The translations under genes and the position numbers were made by a program. Below are positions 24,126 through 34,070 of a stretch of 64,000 bases of DNA, in pieces. Below the pieces are notes generated by a model. That model had not been told where the DNA came from. It worked only from the letters and a program-made list of their open reading frames with translations, and searched no databases. Origin of the DNA: Stropharia rugosoannulata (Eukaryota; Basidiomycota; Agaricomycetes; Agaricales; Strophariaceae); contig JANCIK010000001.1 of assembly GCA_028532985.1 (NCBI GenBank), positions 1,550,001-1,614,000 on the forward strand. Reading direction: 5' to 3'. Position 1 is the stretch's first letter. Each line of letters opens with the position of its first letter.

Positions 24126-26090
24126 ATGTCCACCGCACCCCCTCTTCTTCAGCGCCGCCCGCTCGGAACACGCTCCCTGCAGCAGACGTTATACCCTTCA
24201 CCAAGCAAACAGCTTCGTGCGATATCGGGTGCTAAGCGTGCACGTTCGCCAGACCGTGCAGATGTACAACCATCCACGTTAATAAAGCGCGTTCGCTCCT
24301 CCATTGAGGTTGTTACTCCCCCAGCCCCCCCTACCAAAGCACGCGATCTGAAGGACAAACAAAAACGGCTCACCGAACGCGCCCAGAAGGAGGCCGAATT
24401 CAAACGTAAATACAGGAAGGATTTTCCTGACTGGAAATTCTACATCGATTCGGAGAACCTAGATATAAAACTTGAGCAGCAGTTCAAGGCCAAGATCTTC
24501 CGTCTGGGTGGGGTGCGTAATATGTCAGTCGACTAGATTGTCTCTTTTGAGTGTTCACTATCTACTAGAGTGTTGAAGACTTTTTCTCCAATTCCGTGTC
24601 CCACCTTGTCACGAGTAAACCTATACCAAAACCCAACTCGGATATCAACAAGGAAAACAAGGAGAATGCGAAAACAGTCCTTCTAAGTCCTATCAAACTA
24701 CTGGGCAGGTAAGTCTAGTCGGAGTGTACAGTCTGAAATATACCGACTTTGTTCACCAGGGGAGTCGAAGATCCAGCGTGCAGCATTGTTGCCAAAGCTG
24801 TCGAATATGGCATGAAAATCTGGACGCCGGAGAAGCTGGAAAGTGTGCTTTCGCGTTGTTTGTCAAACGAAACGTATTTGAGTGTGCCCATACGAGCAAC
24901 GGGTCCATCAGCAGGCCCACAACGTGCACTGTCGCGGCTTTTGCAAAATGAAAGGATACATGGCACTACTGAACGCGACCCAACGCAAAGGCGGCGCGAC
25001 TATCATTATTTCTCACGTGGATCAATCTTTGTCCTAGTGGAAGATATGAGTGGAGAGTTGGCCACAATCGCTGCCCACGAGTATCCTTCTATTAAGGACA
25101 AAGAGTCCCAGAGAAGGCCATGGCCTGTCCTGCACTGCCACCCCCTATCCCGAAACCCATTCGCTCCTTTCGATGATAAGGAACGACGACGGTATGAGAA
25201 ACAACAAGCAGAACAGAAAAAGGAGGAGGCCGAGAACCGGCAAAAGAAGGAGAAAGAGCTCGAGCTATTCAAGCGCACAGTCGTGATGACACGGACTCTA
25301 AAAGCTGCGGGCAAGTCAAATATGGGCGGTGCCAGTCTACGGAAAACCCTGTCTGTGACAAACCTCCACAGGCGGTTGTCGCACCCCGTAACCCATAACG
25401 AGCATGATGGCTTGTTCATCGACCTCGATGCGGACGATAACGATATGGAGTCGGCCAACGCGTCGGGCTATAACCAGTCAGGCGCCGGCATGAACTACAT
25501 TGCCGCTTCTGGCAATAGTGTGGGCATCACGTCGACGACTGGCACCACATCAACGACTGGTCTTCTGCAGCGTCCTTTCGGCACCCTGCCTGATAAATTC
25601 GGGCGGCATGTTGTAACCTCGTTCAAGGCCGTTGGCAAAGAAAAAATCGACCCGGATGCGCCTTTAAATCAAATGGGTCCGCCGAGTAAATTGCCCGATC
25701 GGGCACCGCTGCTCAGAAAGAGTAAAAGCACAAACACTCTAAAACTGCCCAAACGGGAGGAGGGCGCTAAGCCAGGATATTGTGAGAGCTGCCGTGTCAA
25801 GTTTGAGGATTTCTCTCTGGTGCGTACTTTTTTTTTTTTTTTTGACACTTTGTTTTTCCATACTGAGCGTCTTGCAGCACACTATTTCAAGTAGACATCG
25901 CAGATTTGCCACTAATCCCTCAAATTTCGTTGCTCTTGATGCTGTTCTTGGCCGCCTCAGGCGGAAGACCCGTGAAGAAGTTGACGAAACGGATCTTATA
26001 CGATCGCAAGAGTTGCACTTTTCTTGCAAACACTGGCAACGGTGGGCCGAAGGTCAAGTGGAGCGGCTTTCTTCCCCTGAATATGCATAA
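24126..26090 (+). CDS. DBF4: Dbf4/Dfp1, regulatory subunit of Cdc7 kinase
   Basis: Dbf4 activates Cdc7 kinase, which phosphorylates MCM to start DNA replication. Seen: motif N/BRCT-like region (DWKFYIDSEN ... FRLGGSVEDFFSNSVSHLVT), motif M (WPVLHCHPLSRNPFAPFD), a Lys/Glu coiled coil, and motif C zinc finger KPGYCESCRVKFEDFSLH ... with C-x2-C and H-x5-H (HTISSRH). Exons 24126-24512, 24569-24708, 24760-25819, 25878-26090 give 599 aa. The last intron splits the zinc finger between its CC and HH halves and holds a 17-nt T run. The start is the first ATG in frame. Confidence 0.92.
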
Positions 26091-28154
26091 AGCACAGAAC
26101 TGACTTGCCACCATGATTCTTGTATTTTATGTCTTGCATTTGTACGATACCTCACTTCTACTTTCCCCAGCCAACTTTTCAATCATTGTCACAACGTTTG
26201 TTAGACCATACAAAAACTAATAAACACATGTAATCCAGTAAACTATATTTCGAACGAGACTTTATTTTGTAGCACTACTGGATGGTCACTGTGAGAAGGG
26301 TAACAATGCCGTCGATAGCGATGTCTAAGAAATCATGAGTATGAAAAGTAAGGGACACATCGGGTGACTCGGGAAAATCCTGCAAGGTTATACAACCCGC
26401 CATAATCAATGTAATCTGTCGCATTTGGTATCATATCACCAAAATGTTACAGCATGTCTTTTAAGAGTCTTGTCGTAGTATCTGAAGATCTCGTAATTGG
26501 AATAATTGATTTACAATACTGCCCGATAATTATAGAATAGTGCACAAATTATTCTTTGTCATACTCATGCTACATGGTGTGATCGTTCATATACGTAATT
26601 TACTTGGGCAAGCTTCTGAGAAAACAGTATAAGACTGTTTTTTCCAGGTGAAGAGTTATATTTATGTAGATTTACGAATTCTAGATACAATTCTTTGCGT
26701 AATTACATTCGGTTATCGGTGTAGTATTTCTATATAGCTATTATATTATGGTCACAATAAAATCTCAGAAGTGCAAGTACGTATAAGCTAGATGGTACGG
26801 TATAATTCATGTTTGTCGGACAGCAGATTATCATACATTAATGACTTATAGGTGGTATAACTTCTCTGAGTAATGATGAGATACTATGAAATGGTCTCTT
26901 GTGTTTTGATCATGTATTTTTGTCAAGTAATGTCGGAACACTATAGAATTGTTTTGTGTATTCCAAACATTATGTTAACGTCTGCCTATGATTGTTCAAT
27001 GTTACCCTCTCTAGAACTTACACGGATTATAATAGGGACTCACTTAAATAATAGGTTGCAAGACCTATCCTTGTAGAACATCCTTGTATTTGTAAAGCAC
27101 AGTCCTTGACATCCATAACCCAAGGAGTTGAACGTTACTCTATTACCAAAAGCCATGTAGGATGTGCCATCTTAGATAGTCTCAAAGAATCTCTCGGATG
27201 ATCATGCAAAAATGAGTTGGTATGACAAACAAAATATATTACACATTAAACCCAATGATAGCATATCCACTGCCAGTACATAACCGCATTCGGAACGCGG
27301 ACGAAAGGATATGTAGTGATTTCCCAACAACGACAAAGAGCTCTAATGATGACCGCAGAGGAGAACTGGTGAGAGCTTTAGTGAGTCTAGTGTTTTTGTG
27401 ACTAATTGCGAGCTTATGCCCTGTTTCGCGGTTATTGTCAGTGCATATCGAAAAGACCTGCAGACACAATCCCGCCATGGCGTAAACACTCGTCCGTAAG
27501 TGGCCGCGCGGCATCGCAGGTGCGGTTTTTGCGAATAGCTGATGGGTATGCCGTACCACACTGAATCTGGAGCGCAGGCGACGTCGTTGGGGAAGTTGAT
27601 GACGTTTCCATGAAGTTTTCAACACATCAAATAATTGGATCTAGCTATCTTCATTTTCTGTCGATAGGACGGTAAAAGTTAGTCTTCTATTCGAGTCGGT
27701 GTGACACCATTCACCTGCATATCCGCATCCATGTAGTACAACCGTGTATTAAACAGACCAAAGTTATATCAAAAATATATCACTGACGTCGTATCGTGTA
27801 TATGCATCGTCGATTGTCGCTCGTATGCGCACGTACCGCCACGCCTTTCACGTGGGCGGCACTACTACAATAGGAGCGCATGAACAAAGTTAGTGAGCTG
27901 TAACAGTACAAATTAACTCACAACACCTACCTTATGTCCTACATGGCGAGATCGGTTCACTACGTTGTACGTGCCTAGAAATGACTGCTACCGCCCTTCA
28001 TACTGAGCTTGAAAATGCCTGCTCTGGCAGGAGAAAGTGCGACTAGCGAATCATGATGCCTGTACCTGTCCTAGGCCTTGTCAGTGTGTGTATGTTACGA
28101 AACCTGCGCGACACAGCAGGACACACAACGAAAACAATACCGGTCCCTACTCAC
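26091..28154. other. AT-rich gene-poor stretch
   Basis: About 2 kb after DBF4 with strong AT bias and no credible gene apart from the orphan exon at 26275-26324. A minus-strand 128-codon ORF at 27239-27625 has no recognisable motif. This is where the gene-dense part of the window ends. Confidence 0.5.
26275..26324 (-). pseudogene. Orphan terminal exon of a secreted-protein family
   Basis: A 50-nt exon read on the minus strand after a TTCTTAG acceptor gives DIAIDGIVTLLTVTIQ and a stop. The last exon of the intact secreted-protein gene at 62656-62705 is also exactly 50 nt and reads IAIDGIVTLLTVTIV. No other exon of this family is visible within 2 kb, so it is a fragment. Confidence 0.6.
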
Positions 28155-28298
28155 GTCTTGGTAATATCACAGGCATCCGGCCAGGTCAGCAAGTTACAGG
28201 TGCCGTGTAACAACAGTCTCAGCGCCTGCACGAACTCGATGTAGTCCTTCTCGTCATAGTTGAGCAGCATGCCCGTCGCGTTCCGCAGCCGAGTGCCA
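28155..28298 (-). pseudogene. Exon-like fragment of an unrecognised gene
   Basis: A GC-rich island in AT-rich DNA. On the minus strand it reads LRNATGMLLNYDEKDYIEF then LRLLLHGTCNLLTWPDACD, bounded by a possible AG acceptor and a consensus GTGAGT donor at 28154. It looks like a real helical coding exon, but the flanks give no matching exons. I do not recognise the family. Confidence 0.3.
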
Positions 28299-28723
28299 GG
28301 GCTACTGCTTGTCCGAGAGCCACAGTGGAAATGAAGGTCGTTGGCACATTCAAGTTTGCGGCACGAGGTGCTTCGGTCGACTTCTGGGAAAACCCGCTAC
28401 CAAGTCGCACGGCTCACATCAAGATCGCGTGCCGTTGATTGCCGCCAGCGGCCATGATAATTCCATGATGGACTCCTTCCGGGGGGTTATGCCAAGGTCA
28501 CTATGCTTGGGTTATGCAACGTCTATGTCAAGCTTTCTATGGACTTATTTAGTGAAGACCAAATAAAAGTACCATACATACAGCTTATCAGCAATTTGTC
28601 TGTTTAGTTTTTTGATGTTTCTCAAACCCAAAACGGAATAAAACCTTATAAAACAACCAAAACAGGTTACAGGATACACGAGAACCTATGTTCCTTTCTA
28701 CGGAAACCAAAGAAGGTCCATTT

Positions 28724-29434
28724 AACTTGAAAGGGCATACCTGAGAAAGGGCATAACCTGTTGTAAGGCATACCTTTTGTCATCCACCAACTCTGTTCAT
28801 GGAGATTTTTGACCCATAGGGCATCCCCTTGGGTCAAAAAGTGCATACCTTTAGGTGGATTTTGAGACCTGGTAATCACTTGGTTAGGCCAGATGCTGTG
28901 CAAATGTGTTCATAAATGACACAAAAGACACAATTTATCAAAAAATGTAATATCTGAGTGATTTTTGTTGCTGACAACAAATATTCTAGGCCAATTTTCT
29001 TGCAGGTTATGTCCTACTATAGCCTGAGTGCACGTGAGACCATTGAGATCAACGACAGAGATGATGTCAATGACATGAGTCCATAAACCAGCCCACTCCC
29101 AACTTGTTGCAAGGTTCTTCAAGCTGTGTCTATAGTGCACTGACATGTGAATAGTGTCAATGTTCCATTTGCAAGGAAAATGGAGTCACTTCTGGGGTCA
29201 TTTAACAGGCAGATGCTCTTACAGATCAACGAGGGGCTATGAGATACCACTTTGGACCAGTATTTTAAAAACTAGAAGCATGTAAACAGCCTAGTATATA
29301 TTGTAGATATGCAAAGTATCATTTTTAGATGATTTTTTACAGTATTTTTCTCAGACCTGAGAAAGGGCATAACCTGCAGTAAGGCATACCCTCAGCTGTC
29401 CACCGAAGGGTATGCCCTTTCACAGGTTTGACTG
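28724..29434. mobile_element. Pogo/Tc1-like DNA transposon relic
   Basis: The right end, read inward, is CAGTCAAACCTGTGAAAGGG and is flanked by TA (29435-29436), the target choice of Tc1/mariner-pogo elements. Related ACCTGAGAAAGGGCATAACC blocks lie at 28739 and 29355, and the left edge has the similar aacttgaaagggcata. The inner 0.6 kb has only short broken ORFs. The left boundary is uncertain. Confidence 0.45.
29383..29416. repeat. Inverted repeat near the right end of the DNA element
   Basis: GGCATACCCT (29383-29392) and its exact reverse complement AGGGTATGCC (29407-29416) with a 14-nt loop. They nest inside a wider 17-bp near-perfect pair (29355-29371 and 29411-29427, 16 of 17 matches). 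Confidence 0.8.
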
Positions 29435-29520
29435 TAGCTAGGTCTCTTGTTGAATCAACGCACATTTTCCCCTTGAGTTCCTGTTCCTCATTGTGTGAAT
29501 GCTCAGCCTTGCCTGTAACA
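29435..29520 (+). repeat. Truncated 5' LTR
   Basis: Matches the last part of the 3' LTR from TAGCTAGGTCTCTTG to GCCTTGCCTGTAACA. It lacks a 17-nt insert present in the 3' copy. Everything left of the TA is replaced by the DNA transposon relic. Confidence 0.75.
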
Positions 29521-29643
29521 GTTTGATTCAACCAAAAACCTTGTCCTCCTCACCCTGTCGTTGCCATCTTCTTCATTTGCCTTCATCACCACTGAGCACT
29601 CCTGCCACAATGTTGACCCAGACTAAAGGAGTCCCTGGACCCT

Positions 29644-30138
29644 ATGTTTGAGCCCAATGTCATGATGCAATCAACAGGACCTGCCAACATGGCGCCCTTC
29701 CTGACAGATAACTCCGTGCTCTACCGGGCTGTTGCAGCCCTTGGACACACTTTTGAGAACATCTCTGTCAATGCACAAGGACAACAACAGGCACTTGCTC
29801 AGCTGTTCAAACACATCTCTAGCAGCCCCCGTACTGTCAACTCACTAGGTGGCAATGTCAAACACCGTGACCCTCATGTGTTCAATGACAAGGCCAATCA
29901 AGTCAAGCCCTTCCTCAGGGAAGTTAACAATGCTACTTACTTGCAAAGATGCTCACTTGTTTCCAAATGTGATAAGGTTGTGTATTTCAGTTTCTACCTC
30001 TCGGACAGTGCCCTGGCCTCTTGGTTCCACACTGTAGAACTCAACAACGCATGGTGCATGATGAGTGACTGTTGGGGCTTTCCAGGTCTCATCACCAGAA
30101 GGGGTTCAGACAAAGCCTTTAGGTGCAGTGCATGGTGA
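29644..30138 (+). pseudogene. Gag-like protein, truncated
   Basis: The ORF begins 123 bp after the 5' LTR. It has a helical N-terminus (YRAVAALGHTFENISVNAQG) and a retrotransposon-gag-like core: DPHVFNDKANQVKPFLREV, then YFSFYLSDSALASWF. In such capsid proteins the region goes on with a W-x(n)-F helix and a zinc knuckle; here similarity ends at about VELNNAW (30050) and the frame runs into foreign sequence to a stop at 30138. No zinc knuckle remains. Confidence 0.6.
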
Positions 30139-30531
30139 ACCATACTGGGTGCTTTGGCCATCACAGAGTAAGGAGCCTCCTCTAGCTTGTCTGCCATGAC
30201 ACGTATCTTTGTGTGTCTGGGCCTTGTCTGACGTGTTACTTGCTTTGCTCGTTCCACACTGACAGGGCTGCTTTTTGGCTACGGGTGTAAACAGTCAGAA
30301 GTTCCATTAATGGAATAGCTGTGCGCGGGAAACACAGAGCAACTAGAGTGGAGCCTGACTCGTAGTCTATAGCTATCAGCGCACGAGCATCATGCCTATA
30401 AGCACCTGCGCACTCTGTATCGCGAGAGGGATTGGTCAGCAAGCTGCACAGTCTAAAGTGCATAGTTTGGCCATCCATGCGAGCGATCAGGTGTGCGTAG
30501 AACAGTTAAGCACCAGCAAAGTGCAGTGTGA

Positions 30532-31535
30532 GTACAGCTGAGCGAGTACCAAGGGCAGTGTGAAGGGCTGTGCATGCATTGCAAAGGCAGAATTTGCCTA
30601 AGTCCACACATCATGTGACTGTGGCGGCACGCATCAAAAGACGCACAAAAGCCCGAGGGAACGAATGACGTGCGTGCAGCGAATGCCAAGGGACCAGGAC
30701 ACTCGAAGGGGAGCCCAGATGCAATGTGCGGACCTTTGGCCGCGCGTTGCTAGTATTTACTTTACCTTATTATTAGTACACATGCGTGCATCGCATATAA
30801 ACCTGTATTCTGGTCTATAGTAATTTAAGCAATTGTCTACCCACTAGATCTGTGTGCTGGGTTCTGTCCCAGGCCGTCAGCGGGCTGTGTTTAGCTTTTG
30901 TTAGGGTCTTAACTGTGAGGTATTTGTGAATTATAGAAGTTTTGGATAGCTTCTGGCCACCGGGTCATTTGGAGAGCTCAGTGAGGAGTCAGTACAACCG
31001 TGTACAGAAACTCACACTGTAGTGTTTAGACTGTGAGACTGCACTGCTGGGTGAAAGACTTTGGAGAGTCTTGGATTTCTGGACTTTGGAGAGTCCGTGC
31101 ATCAAACGAGGTCACTGAACCCTGAAGTGTGCACAGTGAAGTCGTTCACTAAAAACAACTTATTTCATATATCATTTTGCCTAGCGCACGCCTCTGGCAA
31201 CCAGACTCTATCCAAGATTTACTAGAATTAAACCCTCCTTACAAACAAACTTGCAGGCACTACTTGCTATTACAAAGACTAGAGGACACAAGGTGCATGC
31301 ATCGCATGCCCAGAACGGAACCAGAGCAGAGCATAGATTATACTAGCCATTTAGTTGAGGGCATTTGCTCAATCTAAGGGATAGGATCTTGCTCTGCTGG
31401 GTGTGTGTGTGTTGTGTTTCACGATTTTGAGTCTAGCTACACAGTAGACCTCTCACTGCTCTGATGTGCATCCATGCGCCCCGTGGCTGCCCTCCAGTGA
31501 TGGGTCGCTGCTGGGCCACTCCTCCGTTGACAGGC
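30532..31535 (+). repeat. Direct duplication, copy A
   Basis: Shares with copy B, in the same order: GAGTACAGCTGAGCG, AATTTGCCTAAGTCCA, a block of about 260 bp from TTGCTAGTATTTAC through a TATA-like CATATAAAC to GGATAGCTTCTGGCCACCG, a CTAGAATTAAACCC block, and TGATGGGTCGCTGCTGGGCC. The offset between copies grows from about 1,260 to about 1,550 bp, so indels have accumulated. No ORF longer than 100 codons. Confidence 0.75.
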
Positions 31536-31790
31536 CTGAGTTCACACCAAGGCTGTAAGTGGCCACAGCAGGTGCTTTGGGCTAAAGTGCAGGGGTACAG
31601 CGGAGCAGTGATGAGCCTGGTCAGCCGTCTCAGTGCTCAGCGCATGTATCATAAATCTATCACGCATGTGCTCCACGGACGATTGTGTGGGGTTCAGCGG
31701 ACTGTATGGACCATAAGTACACAGTTGGGGTACCCGGAATAGTTGTCAGCAAAGCACATAACAGTTACTGTCGTCCCAGCAGAAGGCAGG

Positions 31791-33082
31791 AGTACAGCTG
31801 AGCGGAACATATCAAAGGTGACAAGCAGGACTGTGTGTAGACAGCGTTTCAAAAGAGCTCAGCGGAACACATCACAAAGGCGAAATTTGCCTAAGTCCAC
31901 TCATCAGGTGACCGTGGCACATGCGCTGGAGCGTGTGATGCCCGAGGGAATGAACAATGCACACAGCATGGACTCCGCTGGGGAACTTTGGCAGCAGTAG
32001 CCAGGCCTCAATGATCAAGAAGGAACCGCCCAGCGGAGCTTAACGGCATCTCTCGGCAGAGACTGGCAACACCACAGGATCAGGTCGCGCTCAGCGGAGT
32101 AGCCATCAAAACGCCCAGTGGAGGCACATGCGCTCAGCGAACCTTTGGTCCGGCGTTGCTAGTATTTACTCTCCACCTAAATTAGTACACAGTGCGCGTC
32201 TATATAAACTTGTAATTGTAACTACAGAAATTAAGCAATTGTCTACCCACTAGATCTGTGCGTTGGGCTCTGTCCCAGACCGTCAGCGGGCTGTGTTTAG
32301 CTTTTGTTAGGGTTTTAACTGTGAAGTGTATTGTGAATTATAGAAGTTTTGGATAGCTTCTGGCCACCGGGTCATTTGGAGAGCTCAGCGGGGAGTCAGT
32401 GCAACCGTGTATGAAAACTCGCGCTGTAGTGTTTTGAGAATTGAGACTGCACCACCAGGTGAACGAGGTTCTGGATAGCCTCAGCGGAATAGGACTTTGG
32501 ACAGTCCCAGTGGAACGACTTTGGATAGTCAGCAGAGCGAGGCACAATTGGGAATACCAGCTTGTGTGAGCATCCGTATCGGTCACCGGACCTCAAACCC
32601 ACTCAGCGGAATAAGCCCCGCGGAGCCACCATCAAAACTATATATTAATATCGATACCCTGCATTCAGCGGAGGTTGCCCAGACATTAATCTGAGACTTC
32701 TAGAATTAAACCCCTCCTTAAAAACGAACTTGCAGGCACTGTACAGTGGACATCTGGACTGAACTTACGAGACCCTTAAACATCACAATCTGCTCAGCGG
32801 AGAGGTACCAGGAGAAGCATAGACATCTATAACCCGCTTAGCTGAAGAGTGTCGCTCGATCTAGGGGATAGAATCTTGCTCCGCTGGGGTTGTGTGTGTT
32901 GTGTTTCTTGTGATTCGAGTCCAGCCCTGCGGCAGACCTCTCACTGTGTGTTGCTTCCATGATGATGCACCACCTGCTGCCTGAATCTGGCAGTCGTGCA
33001 TGCCCGCTCTGATGCACATCTGTGCACCCCACAGCTGCCCTCCACTGATGGGTCGCTGCTGGGCCACTCTGTGTGCTGCTTA
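31791..33082 (+). repeat. Direct duplication, copy B
   Basis: Second copy of the unit at 30532-31535, with TATA-like CTATATAAAC at about 32201. It is longer because of short insertions, and it is studded with the hexamer AGCGGA (about ten times between 31600 and 32800), which is much rarer in copy A. Confidence 0.75.
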
Positions 33083-33545
33083 CAGGATGTGCCAGGATGT
33101 GCCCACCACCCTGCTGCCCGAGTCTGGCACTTGTGCACTGCACGCTGCCACCTGCATTTGATGTGCCTGTAAAATGTGCCCAGTTGTACCCTGTTACCTC
33201 CATGCCTTGAACCATAGGCTCCAGTTCATCCTTGTGTCTGCTACCTCACCTTGACTCTGCTCGTGTTTTGTTGAGAACCATGATCCATGACCTTGTGGAA
33301 TAGCCTATAGGCTTCAGTCTACACCAACCTGCTCGGCCTCACCTTGTTCTATTGAACCTTGTAAGACCTTGCTTGTCCCAGTTACCCCCACTCTTTGTTC
33401 CTTGGCGGCTCTGATCCCCTTGTGCACACACACACCCTGTTCTTTTCTCCTGCATCCCTTCCCCCATTACTTACCCCCTCCATCATAAACCCTCTCCTCT
33501 CTCGTCTCCCACCCTTCTCAAGTCTCCCTGTAAAAAGGGGGATAA

Positions 33546-33805
33546 TGTCACAGTTAAGGTCATGACTCCTTTGTTTGCTTCCTTGTCACCCTTTCCTTAG
33601 CATTCATTTACTGTTCTTACTCTCCCTTTCTGCCTCCTTTGTTACCTTCCCTTTGTCCCTCATACATACATCTGATGTAGATAAATATGTAGGTCATTCT
33701 GGTAGCTAGGTCTCTTGTTGAATCAATGTGCATTTTCCCCTTGAGTTCCTGTTCCTTGTTGTGTGAATGCTCGGCCTGTGTTTGAACTCAGCCTTGCCTG
33801 TAACA
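33546..33805 (+). repeat. 3' LTR, 260 bp
   Basis: Begins TGTCACAG and ends CTGTAACA, an imperfect 8-bp terminal inverted repeat with TG...CA ends, right after a purine tract at 33535-33544. The 3' half matches the truncated 5' LTR. Confidence 0.75.
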
Positions 33806-33982
33806 CTTCAGAGAAAGGGCAGTTGACTGACATCCAATTCTACTTACTTACTTACATTATATTTTGGTTTGATGCTCTTAGTATGTGATTACTTGATTGT
33901 GCCCTGTGGTACCTTCAAGGTCCACACCCCCTGTTATTGGTCACAAAACACAGAGATATATTATAGATTAAACTAGGAATTG

Positions 33983-34012
<30 letters not shown>
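33983..34012 (+). repeat. A(30) tract
   Basis: Thirty consecutive A followed by catatatatg. It lies between the LTR element and the 3' end of the minus-strand DUF6698 gene. As A on the plus strand it could be the tail of something retroposed in plus orientation, but no such body is recognisable upstream. Confidence 0.9.
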
Positions 34013-34013
<1 letters not shown>

Positions 34014-34070
34014 ATATATATGCAAAATTGATAAGTAACCAAATTTAAAAACCAGAGACTTATTAATTGA

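Larger units (their letters stand above)
29435..33805 (+). mobile_element. Internally rearranged Ty3/gypsy-like LTR retroelement
   Basis: A partial 5' LTR (29435-29520), a gag-like ORF starting at 29644, a purine run AAAAAGGGGG (33535-33544) and a full 3' LTR (33546-33805) mark one element in plus orientation. Protease, reverse transcriptase, RNase H and integrase are all missing; the interior from about 30.05 to 33.1 kb is occupied by an unrelated direct duplication. It cannot move on its own. Confidence 0.6.

Noticed and set aside
30532..33082. The two repeat copies as LTRs of a complete second retroelement
   Set aside because: No gag, pol, primer-binding site or clean TG...CA ends could be placed between or around them.
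33983..34012. A tract as poly(A) tail of the DUF6698 gene
   Set aside because: That gene is on the minus strand; its tail would read as T on the plus strand.
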